DNA of 64,000 nucleotides, from positions 45,592-109,591 of the forward strand of contig NZ_WOAC01000018.1 of assembly GCF_009749525.1 (NCBI RefSeq). The letters run 5' to 3'. The notes under the pieces were generated by a model. It saw nothing but the letters and a program-made list of their open reading frames with translations. It ran no database searches and was not told the origin of the DNA. Origin of the DNA: Mesorhizobium xinjiangense (GTDB lineage Bacteria; Pseudomonadota; Alphaproteobacteria; Rhizobiales; Rhizobiaceae). The translations under genes and the position numbers were made by a program. This document shows positions 55,551 to 63,919 of this stretch, one piece after another (the stretch's first letter is position 1; every line of letters begins with the position of its first letter).

Positions 55551-56189
55551 ATGGCCGAATTGTTCACACTTTCAGCACCCGATCTCGCAGCGCTTCTGTG
55601 CAGCCGTGTTTGTCACGATATCATCTCGCCGGTCGGCGCTATCAACAATGGCCTGGAGCTTCTGGAGGAAGGTGGCGCGGACGAAGACGCCATGATGCTC
55701 ATCAAGGCGAGTGCGCGCAGCGCCTCGGCAAGGCTGCAATTCGCCCGCATCGCCTTCGGCGCCGCAGGATCGGCGGGCATGCAGATCGATACCGGCGACG
55801 CGGCGACCGTCGCCGCCGGCTATTTCGCCAACGAGAAACCCAATGTGGAATGGCACGGCGGACGGGCGCTCCTGCCGAAGAACCAGGTCAAGCTGCTGCT
55901 GAACCTGCTGCTCGTGGCGGCCGGCGCGATTCCACGCGGCGGCAGCATCAGGGTCGAGCTGGCCGATCTGGAAACGCGGCCGGTCTTCACGTTGACGGCC
56001 ACAGGTCCCATGGTTCGCGTGCCGCCCAAATTCCTCGAAATGCACAGTGGCAACAGGCCGGAAGAGGCGATCGACGCCCACGCCATCCAGCCCTACTACA
56101 CGCTGCTGCTTGCCCGCGAAACGGCCATGGACATCAGCATCCGGGCGGGTGCCGAGGAAATCACTCTGAAGGCGAGCCTGGCCGAATAA
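55551..56189 (+). CDS. chpT: Histidine phosphotransferase ChpT
   Basis: 212-aa phosphotransferase of the CckA-ChpT-CtrA relay that moves phosphate to CtrA and CpdR. The histidine is His22 in LCSRVCHDIISPVGAINNGLELL, in a DHp-like four-helix bundle; the C-terminal part is a degenerate ATPase-like domain. GGGAG lies 10 bases before the ATG at 55551. It precedes a receiver protein and ctrA, so the relay and its target are encoded together. Confidence 0.93.
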   Translation: MAELFTLSAPDLAALLCSRVCHDIISPVGAINNGLELLEEGGADEDAMMLIKASARSASARLQFARIAFGAAGSAGMQIDTGDAATVAAGYFANEKPNVEWHGGRALLPKNQVKLLLNLLLVAAGAIPRGGSIRVELADLETRPVFTLTATGPMVRVPPKFLEMHSGNRPEEAIDAHAIQPYYTLLLARETAMDISIRAGAEEITLKASLAE

Positions 56190-56361
56190 CACAGAACCGG
56201 TTTTCCCCGACGCCCTGTGACGCCACCGGCAAGGCGGCGCCGATTTCCCGACAATTTTAGACACGGTCTTTGCCGTTTCTTTCACTCTCGTGGCTAGTCT
56301 GGCCCGTGGGACAGCCGTTTGCAGGGGACTTGGCAAACGGGATCACACGGGGAAAGGGACT

Positions 56362-56730
56362 ATGAAACGTTGTATGGTCGTCGATGATTCGAGCATCATA
56401 AGAAAGGTCGTCAAGCGCATTCTGGGCAGCCCGGAGATGGCGGTTCTGGAGGCCAACAACGGGTCGGACGCGCTGGCGATGTGTGCCGCCGAAATGCCGG
56501 ATTCGATCCTCGTCGACGGCGTCCTGCCGGACATGGCGACCACCGAATTCATCAAATCCGTGCGCGCGATGCCGGAAAGCCGGAACGTGCGCATCCTGGT
56601 CTCCATGCTGGCATTCGACATCGGCGCGATCATGCGGGCAAAGCGCGCCGGCGCCCAGGGCTATATGCTCAAGCCCTTCAACCGTTCCCAGCTCATGGAA
56701 CGGTTCCGCGAGTTGCAGGCCGCGGCCTGA
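56362..56730 (+). CDS. Single-domain response regulator (CheY-like)
   Basis: 122-aa receiver domain with Asp8/Asp9, phospho-Asp52 (ILVDGVLPD), Ser81 (where Thr is more usual) and Lys104 (YMLKPF). It has no output domain, so it may act as a phosphate shuttle or through protein contacts. It lies between chpT and ctrA (convergent), and its closeness suggests cell-cycle or motility signalling, possibly DivK- or CpdR-like, but the sequence alone does not settle it. Confidence 0.85.
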   Translation: MKRCMVVDDSSIIRKVVKRILGSPEMAVLEANNGSDALAMCAAEMPDSILVDGVLPDMATTEFIKSVRAMPESRNVRILVSMLAFDIGAIMRAKRAGAQGYMLKPFNRSQLMERFRELQAAA

Positions 56731-56754
56731 TCTTCCGACGCGAACAATGAAGAT

Positions 56755-56780
56755 AAGCCCGGTCGCGCGACCGGGCTTTT
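56755..56780 (+). terminator. Strong terminator after the receiver gene
   Basis: Perfect palindrome AAGCCCGGTCGC / GCGACCGGGCTT followed by TTC (TTTT including the stem end). It separates the receiver gene from the convergent ctrA gene and may work in both directions. Confidence 0.85.
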
Positions 56781-56835
56781 CATATCAAGGGCATGTACGC
56801 GCCCACCGTGGCCTGGCGATCAGGACTGCCGACAG

Positions 56836-57531
56836 TCAGGCGGTGGCGCGCAGCTCTTCGGGTTCGCGCAGCACGTAGCCACGGCCCCATACCGTTTCGA
56901 TGAAATTCTGCCCGCCGGACGCCGCGTCGAGCTTCTTCCTGAGCTTGCAGATAAAGACGTCGATAATCTTCAGTTCCGGCTCGTCCATCCCGCCATAGAG
57001 GTGGTTGAGGAACATCTCCTTGGTCAGCGTCGTTCCCTTTCGCAAGGAAAGCAGCTCCAGCATCTGATATTCCTTGCCGGTCAGGTGCACTCGCTGTCCA
57101 CCGACCTCGACCGTCTTGGCGTCGAGATTGACCACAAGGTCGCCGGTGGTGATGATCGATTGGGCATGGCCCTTGGAACGGCGGACGATCGCATGAATGC
57201 GCGCCACCAGCTCGTCCTTGTGGAACGGCTTGGTCATGTAGTCGTCGGCGCCGAAGCCGAGACCGCGCACCTTGTCCTCGATGCCGGCCATGCCCGACAG
57301 GATCAGGATCGGCGTCTTCACCTTCGACAGGCGCAACGTGCGCAGAACCTCGTAGCCCGACATATCCGGCAGGTTCAAGTCGAGCAGGATGATGTCGTAA
57401 TCGTAAAGCTTGCCGAGATCGACGCCTTCTTCGCCGAGATCCGTCAGGTAGACGTTGAAACTCTCCGACTTCAGCATCAATTCGATGCTTTGCGCGGTGG
57501 CACCGTCGTCTTCAATCAGCAGGACACGCAT
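56836..57531 (-). CDS. ctrA: Cell-cycle response regulator CtrA
   Basis: 231-aa OmpR-type master regulator of the alphaproteobacterial cell cycle. The receiver domain has Asp8/Asp9, phospho-Asp51 ([10 protein letters not shown]) and Lys in TKPFHKDEL. The DNA-binding winged helix (about 130-225) has [20 protein letters not shown] and the recognition helix [13 protein letters not shown]. It is phosphorylated through ChpT. The C-terminus ends ...RATA, not the Ala-Ala end described for Caulobacter CtrA proteolysis. GGGAAAGAG lies before the start at 57531. Confidence 0.97.
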   Translation of the reverse strand: MRVLLIEDDGATAQSIELMLKSESFNVYLTDLGEEGVDLGKLYDYDIILLDLNLPDMSGYEVLRTLRLSKVKTPILILSGMAGIEDKVRGLGFGADDYMTKPFHKDELVARIHAIVRRSKGHAQSIITTGDLVVNLDAKTVEVGGQRVHLTGKEYQMLELLSLRKGTTLTKEMFLNHLYGGMDEPELKIIDVFICKLRKKLDAASGGQNFIETVWGRGYVLREPEELRATA

Positions 57532-57968
57532 CTCTTTCCCCTTCTCTGCGATCGGCCCTGACGCGCCAACAAACCCGCCTCGCAGCATCCATTACCTGAA
57601 TCACAGGCTGCCAGCAATTGGTTAACAGAATCTGATTCTGCTTGGCAAGCGCCATTGGACCATTCAACAAACGGAGCCATCCATATGAATCAAAACGATA
57701 TTCACTGGATGAACTTGTTAATCTTTCAACTTAAGAAACCGGCGCAACCGACTCATTCGACTCCGCTCTTGCAGATAGCTCGCATCTGCCTCGATATTTT
57801 TACTCGGCCTTAAGCCCTCCCCCCTATGATTAACAATACGCGTAAACGAATGGTTACCGGCGACGCCAAACATTAGGGTTTTGTTTCCGAACGTGCGCCG
57901 CGGGGAACATTTTAGTGGAAGCGAAGGTCGAACCCAGGGTTCGGTGTACGCATCGGGAGTAGTCGTCC
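57532..57968. promoter_or_regulatory. Divergent ctrA / fliJ regulatory region
   Basis: 437-bp AT-rich gap between divergent ctrA and fliJ. It holds three GANTC sites, the CcrM methylation target (GATTC 57634-57638, GACTC 57750-57754, GACTC 57759-57763), and TTAA half-sites at 57622-57625, 57718-57721 and 57731-57734. The last pair is 9 bp apart, not the 7 of the CtrA consensus. No gene is convincing here. Confidence 0.55.
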
Positions 57969-58346
57969 ATGAAGGCACGTGAAAATCTCGTCCGGTTGAA
58001 GCAGTTCCAGGTGAACGAGAAACGCCGTCAACTCCTGCAACTCGATCAGATGGTTGCCGAATTCGATCGCATGGCCGGCGAGCTCGACGCCCAGATCCAG
58101 ATCGAGGAGCAGAAATCCGGCATTTCCGATGTCAGTCACTTCGCCTATCCCACATTCGCCAAGGCTGCGCGGCAACGTCGCGACAATCTCAACAATTCCC
58201 GCAACGAGCTGATGCAGCAGAAGGCCGCCGCCGAAGCGTCGCTGGCCGAGGCCGAGGTGGAATTGCAGAAGGCCGAGCAATTGGAGAACCGTGACGGTCG
58301 AGTGCGCGACAACGACGTCGAGATGCGCCGCGCAATGACCGGCTGA
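57969..58346 (+). CDS. fliJ: Flagellar export protein FliJ
   Basis: 125-aa fully helical, charged coiled-coil protein, the FliJ type, which acts as a general chaperone and stator-like component of the flagellar type III export ATPase. It starts MKARENLVRLKQFQVNEKRRQ and has the Gln/Glu-rich heptads expected. Linkage to ctrA is typical of Brucella, Mesorhizobium and Caulobacter. No other flagellar gene is in the window. Confidence 0.85.
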   Translation: MKARENLVRLKQFQVNEKRRQLLQLDQMVAEFDRMAGELDAQIQIEEQKSGISDVSHFAYPTFAKAARQRRDNLNNSRNELMQQKAAAEASLAEAEVELQKAEQLENRDGRVRDNDVEMRRAMTG

Positions 58347-58852
58347 CGCGCTTGCACGGAGAGGCAAGCGCCCCCGAGGCGATAGGCCAGTCTCCGAAGA
58401 AGCAATTCGGTCGAGCAATGGCCGCTGCCTCTTCGTCATCCCACGGCGGAGCCGGGCGCAGCGAGGCGCACGTCACAACCGCTCCGGCATGGATCCTCGG
58501 GTCTCACGCCCGAGGATGACGAGGTGGGAAGGTTGGCGCCTCAGGCGGCAGCATCGGCCGCCATCCGACAGGTTGGCGCCTCAACCGGCGATGCCGGCCA
58601 ACACCCACTACTAACAGCCCGACGCCCTCTCACGACGGTCCTCGTCAGCCCTGACACGGCTTCCCCTTCGTCATCCCAGGGTGGAGCCGGGCGCAGCGCG
58701 GCGCAGACCCTGGGATCCATGCCTGAGCATTCCTGACTGCCGAGATGGTGAAAAAGGGCGACACGTTCCGCACCGCCATGCGCGTCGCAACAGCTCCGGC
58801 ATGGATCCTCGGGTCTCACGCCCGAGGATGACGAGGTGGAAAGGCTGGTGCC
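58347..58852. other. Repeat-filled gap between fliJ and sciP
   Basis: 506 bp without a gene. It consists of a duplicated repeat unit (58474-58543 and 58784-58855), each with the hairpin CCTCGGG-TCTCACG-CCCGAGG, plus a perfect 10-bp inverted repeat ATCCCAGGGT (58673-58682) / ACCCTGGGAT (58707-58716), and a repeated GGAGCCGGGCGCAGCG stretch. These are rhizobial-type mobile palindromes; no T-rich terminator is clear. Confidence 0.65.
58474..58543 (+). repeat. Palindromic repeat R1
   Basis: Unit GGCATGGATCCTCGGG...CCCGAGGATGACGAGG followed by TTGGCGCCTCA. It is nearly identical to R2 at 58784-58855. Confidence 0.75.
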
Positions 58853-58855
58853 TCA
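58784..58855 (+). repeat. Palindromic repeat R2
   Basis: Second copy of R1 with only a few differences. Its last three bases (TCA, 58853-58855) are the stop codon of sciP on the minus strand, so the repeat appears to end inside that gene. Confidence 0.75.
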
Positions 58856-59128
58856 ATGTCGATATTGCTGGATACGCGTCGTGCGCAACCCGGCAAGCCC
58901 ATGTTCGTCGATGGAAGCCTGCCAGGAAAGAAATTCCTCGACGGTGAGCTTGTAGCGCTGGCAGGCCTCCTCGAGGCTCAACAGCCCGCCGCGCACGGCG
59001 GCCACGACCTCGGCCTTGCGCCGGATGACCCAGCGCCGCGTATTGGTGGGCGGGAGATCGGCAACTGTCAGCGGACTGCCATCCGGTCCGATGACATATT
59101 TGACACGCGGTCTAACCAATTCGGTCAT
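58853..59128 (-). CDS. sciP: CtrA inhibitor SciP (DUF1153)
   Basis: 91-aa DUF1153 protein, the SciP family. In Caulobacter SciP binds CtrA and prevents RNA polymerase recruitment at CtrA-controlled promoters in swarmer cells. The family core is intact: RVKYVIGPDGSPLTVADLPP, RWVIRRKAEVVAAVRGGLLSLEEACQRY and LTVEEFLSWQASIDEHGLAGLR. GAGAGTAAC precedes the ATG. A near-perfect CtrA box lies 64 bp upstream (59193-59207). The last codon and stop come from repeat R2. Confidence 0.93.
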   Translation of the reverse strand: MTELVRPRVKYVIGPDGSPLTVADLPPTNTRRWVIRRKAEVVAAVRGGLLSLEEACQRYKLTVEEFLSWQASIDEHGLAGLRTTRIQQYRH

Positions 59129-59444
59129 GTTACTCTCTACTCAGCACCCACACACACATGCTCGAAAACAAGGCCAAGCTAATCCGACAGCTTTAAAAAA
59201 TGTCTAAACGCCCGGTAAGCAGTCCGTAACGATTCGGGATTGCTCAAATTGGACAAATTGTCCCTTTGTAATCTACGGGTCTTGAAGCGCTGCGCGCGCC
59301 GTGGCTGCCTGCAACTGGCGAACGCACGACATCTGACCTATCTTAGGCTTGCAGCGCCCAACGGCATTGGAGCGGCGGGATTGGCATAAACGGTCCGACA
59401 TGGGATATGGACCGCACGAACATCAACGATCGAAGTTGCGAGCA
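59129..59444. other. Divergent gap between sciP and mnmA
   Basis: 316 bp with no gene. Holds the CtrA-type box at 59193-59207, one GANTC site (GATTC near 59233) and otherwise unremarkable sequence ahead of mnmA. Confidence 0.5.
59193..59207 (-). promoter_or_regulatory. Candidate CtrA-binding box upstream of sciP
   Basis: TTAA-N7-CTAA on the plus strand, i.e. TTAG-N7-TTAA on the minus strand, one base off the full CtrA consensus TTAA-N7-TTAA. It lies 64 bp before the sciP start codon. Confidence 0.6.
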
Positions 59445-60635
59445 ATGAACAGTCTCGACCTCCCCGGACGTCCCGAAGATACCCGCATCGTGGTGGCGAT
59501 GTCGGGCGGCGTGGATTCTTCCGTCGTCGCAGGCCTTCTCAGCCAGGAAGGCTACGACGTCGTCGGCGTGACGCTGCAGCTCTACGACCACGGGTCCGCC
59601 GTCCACCGTGCCGGCTCGTGCTGCGCCGGCCGCGACATTGAAGACGCGCAGCGCGTGGCCGAAACGCTCGGCATCCCGCATTACGTGCTCAATTATGAAA
59701 AGCGCTTTCGCGAAGCGGTGATCGACCCGTTTGCCGAGAGCTACGTGGCCGGCGAAACGCCCATCCCCTGCGTGGCCTGCAACCAGACGGTCAAGTTCGC
59801 CGACCTGCTGGTCACGGCGCAGGAATTGGGCGCCGACGCGCTTGCCACCGGCCACTATATCCGCTCGCGCCCCAACGGCGCGCATCGCGCCCTTTACCGC
59901 CCCGTCGACGCCGATCGCGACCAGAGCTATTTCCTCTTCGCCACCACCCAGGCGCAGATCGACTATCTGCGCTTTCCGCTCGGCGGACTGCCCAAGGCAA
60001 AGGTCCGCGAGATGGCGCAGAAGATGGGCCTTTCGGTGGCCACCAAGCAGGACAGCCAGGACATCTGCTTCGTGCCCCAGGGCAAGTATTCCGACATCAT
60101 CACCAAGCTGAAGCCCGATGCGGCGACGGCTGGCGACATCGTCCATATCGACGGGCGCAAGCTCGGACGCCATGACGGCATCATGCACTACACGATCGGC
60201 CAGCGCCGCGGCATCGGCGTGGCGACCGGCGAGCCGCTCTACGTGGTGCATCTCGACGCCGAGGGCGGACGTGTCATCGTCGGGCCGCGCGAGGCGCTTG
60301 AGACGCACCGCGTCTTCCTGCGCGACTTCAACTGGCTGGGCGATATTGCGCTCGCCGACATTCCGGCCGAAGGGCTCGAACTCTACGCAAAAGTCCGCTC
60401 CACCCGGCCGCCGCAGCCGGCGAGCCTGCACAATGACGGTGGTGGCCGCGTGCGGGTCGAACTCGTCGACGGCGAAGCCGGCGTCGCGCCGGGTCAGGCC
60501 TGCGTGCTCTATTCCGACACCGGCGACGATGCACGCGTCTTCGGCGGCGGCTTCATCGAGCGCTCCGAGCGCGACCGCGAGGCCGAGGCAATGCTTGCCA
60601 AGTTGAAGAACAAGCCGGAGTTGGCCGCCGGCTGA
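59445..60635 (+). CDS. mnmA: tRNA-specific 2-thiouridylase MnmA
   Basis: 396-aa ATP-dependent enzyme that installs sulfur on U34 of Lys, Glu and Gln tRNAs. The PP-loop [15 protein letters not shown] (about residues 18-32), the two catalytic cysteine regions ([14 protein letters not shown] and [15 protein letters not shown]) and the central [17 protein letters not shown] segment are present. The start at 59445 fits the family; the frame is open 32 codons further upstream. It is divergent from sciP. Confidence 0.96.
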   Translation: MNSLDLPGRPEDTRIVVAMSGGVDSSVVAGLLSQEGYDVVGVTLQLYDHGSAVHRAGSCCAGRDIEDAQRVAETLGIPHYVLNYEKRFREAVIDPFAESYVAGETPIPCVACNQTVKFADLLVTAQELGADALATGHYIRSRPNGAHRALYRPVDADRDQSYFLFATTQAQIDYLRFPLGGLPKAKVREMAQKMGLSVATKQDSQDICFVPQGKYSDIITKLKPDAATAGDIVHIDGRKLGRHDGIMHYTIGQRRGIGVATGEPLYVVHLDAEGGRVIVGPREALETHRVFLRDFNWLGDIALADIPAEGLELYAKVRSTRPPQPASLHNDGGGRVRVELVDGEAGVAPGQACVLYSDTGDDARVFGGGFIERSERDREAEAMLAKLKNKPELAAG

Positions 60636-60936
60636 GCCGGGCCGGCATTGACCCTTCGGCGCCCATCGGCCGGCGTACCATCCTGGTCGATCGTCCTTCG
60701 CACGTCATCCCGGCCGAGCGCCCTCTCGCGTCATCCCGGCCGAGCGGAGCGAGAGCCGGGACCCATTGAGTAGGCACGGCCGGTCTCCACAGAAGACGCA
60801 GTCGACAACGGTAGCCCCTTTACGAGGACCGGACGTGCTCGACGATCATGTTGCAATGGGGTCCCGGATAGCCTTCGCTTCGTTCAGGCTTCCGGGAGAC
60901 GATGAAGGATGTGCATCACCCACACCCAGCGCGGCA
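60636..60936. other. Repeat-bearing gap between mnmA and DegT-type gene
   Basis: 301 bp without a gene. Two palindromic arrays are visible: CGTCATCCCGGCCGAGC repeated at 60704-60720 and 60729-60745 with an inverted partner GAGAGCCGGGACCCAT, and a second half GGGGTCCCGGATAGC...CTTCCGGGAGACGATGAAG near 60857-60906. Typical rhizobial intergenic palindromes. Confidence 0.6.
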
Positions 60937-62082
60937 CTACGCGCCGGCCGCGGCGCGCTTGCCCTGGGATTCGATGAATTCGCGCACCGCCTCGACAATG
61001 CGGTCCTGGTCCGACGGCGCCAGATAGGGATGCATCGGCAGGCACAGGATGCGCTGCGGCACGGCTTCCGAGACGTCCAAGCCGCCCGGCGAACGCAGGA
61101 AATTCTCGTAGGCCACCTGCAGATGCAGCGGCTTTACATAATAGATGACGCTGGGAATGCCCTTTTCCTGCAGATGCGCCTTGAGCCCGTCGCGATGCGA
61201 GGTCTCGATGGCGTATTGCGCCCAGGCCGAACGATTGCCGGACGGGATGGCCGGCGTCTTGACGAGATCGCCAAAACCGGCGCCGTAGCGCGCCGCCACG
61301 TCCTGACGGGCCTCCATCTCTTCTTCCAGGATCGCCAGCTTCTCGATCAGGATCGCCGCCTGGATCGTATCGAGACGCGAGTTGAGGCCGACATGGATAT
61401 TGTCGTACTGGCTCTCGCCCTTGCCGTGAAAGGCGAAGGAGCGCAGGCGCTCGGCGAATTCGCCGTCATCGGTGAGCATGGCGCCGCCGTCGCCATAGCA
61501 TCCGAGCGGCTTGGCCGGATAGAAGCTGGTGGAACCGACCTTGCCGAAGGATCCGCACATGCGCCCGTCGCGCTTGCCGCCCGTCGCCTGAGCGGCATCC
61601 TCGATGATCATCAGGCCTTCCTGCTCGGCGATCGCCTCGATGGCGGGGTAATCGGCAGCGAGCCCGAACAGGTCGACCGGGATGATCGCCTTCGGCTGAA
61701 GCCTCCCCTCGGCCTTGACCATGGCGATTGCCGCCTCGAGCGAAGCGGCCGAGATGTTGTAGCTGTCGGGATCGATGTCGACGAAAACCGGCTCGGCCTT
61801 GGCAAGCGCCACCACCTCCGCGGTCGCGGCGAAGGTGAAGCTCGGGCAGAACACCGCGTCGCCCGGGCCGATGCCCGCCGCCAGAAGCGGCAGGAGAAGC
61901 GCGTCGGTTCCGTTGGCGCAGGCCACCGCGTGCTTCACGCCGATATAGTCGGCAAGCTGTTCCTCGAAACGGGCGACCTCCGGACCGAGGATATATTTGC
62001 CTTCCGCCACGACGCGCGCGATGGCGGCCTCGATGCGGTCTGCGATGCGCGCGCGCTGCGCGCCAAGGTCGATGAATTGCAT
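60937..62082 (-). CDS. DegT/DnrJ/EryC1/StrS-family PLP aminotransferase (WbpE-like)
   Basis: 381-aa nucleotide-sugar aminotransferase. PLP lysine in TSFYPAKPLGCYGDGGA, and the family runs GKYILGPEVARFEEQLADYIG, ACANGTDALLLPLLA, IIEDAAQATGG and NSRLDTIQAAIL. The closest pattern from memory is WbpE/WlbC, which transaminates UDP-3-oxo-GlcNAcA for 2,3-diamino-glucuronic acid sugars. It follows the Gfo/Idh/MocA gene (179-bp gap), the partner in that pathway, but other pathway genes are absent. GGGGAAG precedes the start at 62082. Confidence 0.88.
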   Translation of the reverse strand: MQFIDLGAQRARIADRIEAAIARVVAEGKYILGPEVARFEEQLADYIGVKHAVACANGTDALLLPLLAAGIGPGDAVFCPSFTFAATAEVVALAKAEPVFVDIDPDSYNISAASLEAAIAMVKAEGRLQPKAIIPVDLFGLAADYPAIEAIAEQEGLMIIEDAAQATGGKRDGRMCGSFGKVGSTSFYPAKPLGCYGDGGAMLTDDGEFAERLRSFAFHGKGESQYDNIHVGLNSRLDTIQAAILIEKLAILEEEMEARQDVAARYGAGFGDLVKTPAIPSGNRSAWAQYAIETSHRDGLKAHLQEKGIPSVIYYVKPLHLQVAYENFLRSPGGLDVSEAVPQRILCLPMHPYLAPSDQDRIVEAVREFIESQGKRAAAGA

Positions 62083-62261
62083 GTCTTCCCCAAGCTGAAG
62101 CCGACCGGCTGGTCGAAACGGCTGCGTTAACCCCGCAGGTTGAAATATGGGTTTTGGTCCGTCCGCGCCAGCCGCTCTCCGATCAATCACATCTGCGCCA
62201 TGTAACGCATGGTGAAGCGGCGTTTCGCCGGCGTGAAACGCGACCCGACCCGCGCACGGAT

Positions 62262-63215
62262 TCAATCATGCAGCACCGTGCCGGCCGTCAGGATGCGCAG
62301 CACGGTGATCGCCTCCTCGCCGCTCGTGAGCGGCGTTTCGCGGGTCGCGATGCAGTGGAGAAAATGCTCCAGCTCGCGCGTCAGAGGCATGCCCTGGGCG
62401 ACGTCCACATAGCTCGGCTCGTTGGCGGTGAAGGCCCATTGGCCGCTGTCCTGCCAGACTGCGTGGCGATAGACGGCGAGCTTGCGCTCCCACGGCTCCA
62501 CGTCGTCGAAAACGGCCATGGCGCGGGTGCCCACCACCGTCAGGCGGCGCTCGCGATAGGGATTGAGGCGCGAGGCGAACAGATGGCTGCGCACCCCGTC
62601 GGGAAAGCGCATGTGCAGATGGGCGAAATCGCTGAGATTGTCGAGCAGCGCGGCCCCCTCGCCGCGGATCTCGACGGGCGCCGAGCCTGTAATGGCCAGG
62701 ATCATGGACAGATCGTGCGGTGCGAGGTCCCACAGCGCGTCGTTCTCGGTGTGGAACTTGCCGAGCCCCAGGCGGTGCGAATGGATGTATTTGATCTCGC
62801 CCAGTTCGCCGGTGTCGATCAGCGCCTTCAGCTTCTGGAAGGCGGGATGAAAGCGCAGCACATGGCCGACCATGAAGATCCGGTTGTTGGCCTTGGCCGC
62901 GGCGACGGATTTTTCCGCGTCGGGCACGTTGAGCGCAATCGGCTTTTCCACCAGCACGTCCTTGCCCGCCCCCACGGCACGGATGGCGTTTTCGGAATGC
63001 AACTGCGGCGGCAGAGCCATGACGATGGCGTCGATGTCGGCGCGCCCGAAAAGCTCCTCCGGCGGGATCGCCTCGCAATCATGCTCGCTGGCAAAGCCTT
63101 CGGCGCGGGCCCGATTGGCGTCGGACACGGCATGCAGGGCGCCGAGCTTGTCCAGCGTTCGGATATGATTGCTGCCCCAGTATCCACACCCGAGGACTGC
63201 TATACGTGGCGCCAT
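62262..63215 (-). CDS. Gfo/Idh/MocA-family NAD(P)-dependent oxidoreductase (WlbA/WbpB-like)
   Basis: 317-aa enzyme with an N-terminal Rossmann fold (VLGCGYWGSNHIRTL, about residues 6-20), the family EKP motif (VLVEKPIALN) and a C-terminal alpha/beta domain. The pair with the downstream DegT-type transaminase suggests UDP-sugar dehydrogenation as in WlbA/WbpB. The frame extends 72 codons further upstream, but MAPRIAVLGCG is the expected start. It is divergent from tRNA-Met. Confidence 0.87.
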   Translation of the reverse strand: MAPRIAVLGCGYWGSNHIRTLDKLGALHAVSDANRARAEGFASEHDCEAIPPEELFGRADIDAIVMALPPQLHSENAIRAVGAGKDVLVEKPIALNVPDAEKSVAAAKANNRIFMVGHVLRFHPAFQKLKALIDTGELGEIKYIHSHRLGLGKFHTENDALWDLAPHDLSMILAITGSAPVEIRGEGAALLDNLSDFAHLHMRFPDGVRSHLFASRLNPYRERRLTVVGTRAMAVFDDVEPWERKLAVYRHAVWQDSGQWAFTANEPSYVDVAQGMPLTRELEHFLHCIATRETPLTSGEEAITVLRILTAGTVLHD

Positions 63216-63457
63216 GTTCTGCTTGCCCGGAAAAATCAGGCGACACATAGCCATGGCGGGGCGCGAACTCAACCCCTGGAACCATTTGCCGCGCCAAGAT
63301 ATGACCCGAAGGCAAGCGCCGGCGGCACAATCTTGCGCCGCACGGCCTTCGAGGCGAACGAGCGCTTGACAGGCTCGCGGCCACGCATCTATATCCGCCC
63401 AGCCTTGGCGAGGCCCGCACGAGACGCGCAACAGCGTGGCACGGCGGACGCCTATGG

Positions 63458-63534
63458 GGCGGAGTAGCTCAGTCGGTTAGAGCAGAGGAATCATAATCCT
63501 TGTGTCGGGGGTTCGAGTCCCTCCTCCGCTACCA
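63458..63534 (+). tRNA. tRNA-Met (CAT)
   Basis: 77-nt cloverleaf: acceptor GGCGGAG/CTCCGCT (with a terminal G-T pair), D arm GCTC-AGTCGGTTA-GAGC, anticodon stem GAGGA/TCCTT with loop ATCATAA (anticodon CAT), T arm loop TTCGAGT and encoded CCA. Elongator Met fits best; a lysidine-modified Ile(CAT) identity is less likely but not excluded by eye. Confidence 0.93.
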
Positions 63535-63634
63535 CCGCACTTCAATAACTTATTGATTTTTCAGAGAAAAATTCAGACGTATGTCGGAGACTAATCCTAC
63601 GAACGCCTAAGCCGTTGATTTTCTTTGGGATAGC

Positions 63635-63663
63635 TGTCGGGGGTTCAATGCAGGCCGCTACCA
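63635..63663 (+). repeat. Partial duplicate of tRNA-Met 3' end (att-like)
   Basis: TGTCGGGGGTTC (63635-63646) and CCGCTACCA (63655-63663) repeat the tRNA pieces 63503-63514 and 63526-63534, with 8 instead of 11 bases between them. It suggests an old integrase attachment site, but the match is broken. Confidence 0.5.
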
Positions 63664-63666
63664 AAA

Positions 63667-63830
63667 ATGCACTCCTACCCCGCATTGATGTTGGCTCTCG
63701 ACCGCGGCGGATCCTGTCACGGGTTGCTTTATCGGTTGCCTCCCAACCGGGTCAGAGGCTCGCTGACACGCTTGCTGGAGCGGGAGATGGGATGGCTGCC
63801 TTCTCCGGAACCACAGTGCGTGCGGCACGC
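63667..63830 (+). pseudogene. Fragment of ChaC-type gamma-glutamylcyclotransferase
   Basis: The frame from 63667 begins MHSYPALMLALDRGGSCHGLLYRLP, which matches the middle of ChaC-type gamma-glutamylcyclotransferases (the PALMLALDRGGSC-G stretch), and continues with a plausible LLEREM helix. The N-terminal half, with the substrate-binding YGSL region, is absent, and similarity fades by about 63800, so it is a remnant, not a working gene. It adjoins the att-like repeat and the 23-bp repeat array, consistent with damage by insertion. Confidence 0.55.
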
Positions 63831-63919
63831 CTTAGCCCGGTTTGTCGAGAGCTTTCAGGATAAAGCGAATCTGCTCGCGCAGGCCCGCTTCGGTGTCTTC
63901 GCCGTGTTGAACGCTGCGG

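Noticed and set aside
57718..57734. TTAA...TTAA pair as a CtrA box before ctrA
   Set aside because: Spacing is 9, not 7; kept only as an observation, not called as a site.
57718..57978. An 86-codon minus-strand frame in the ctrA/fliJ gap
   Set aside because: No recognisable family, it lies in an AT-rich regulatory region, overlaps the start of fliJ and has no ribosome site.
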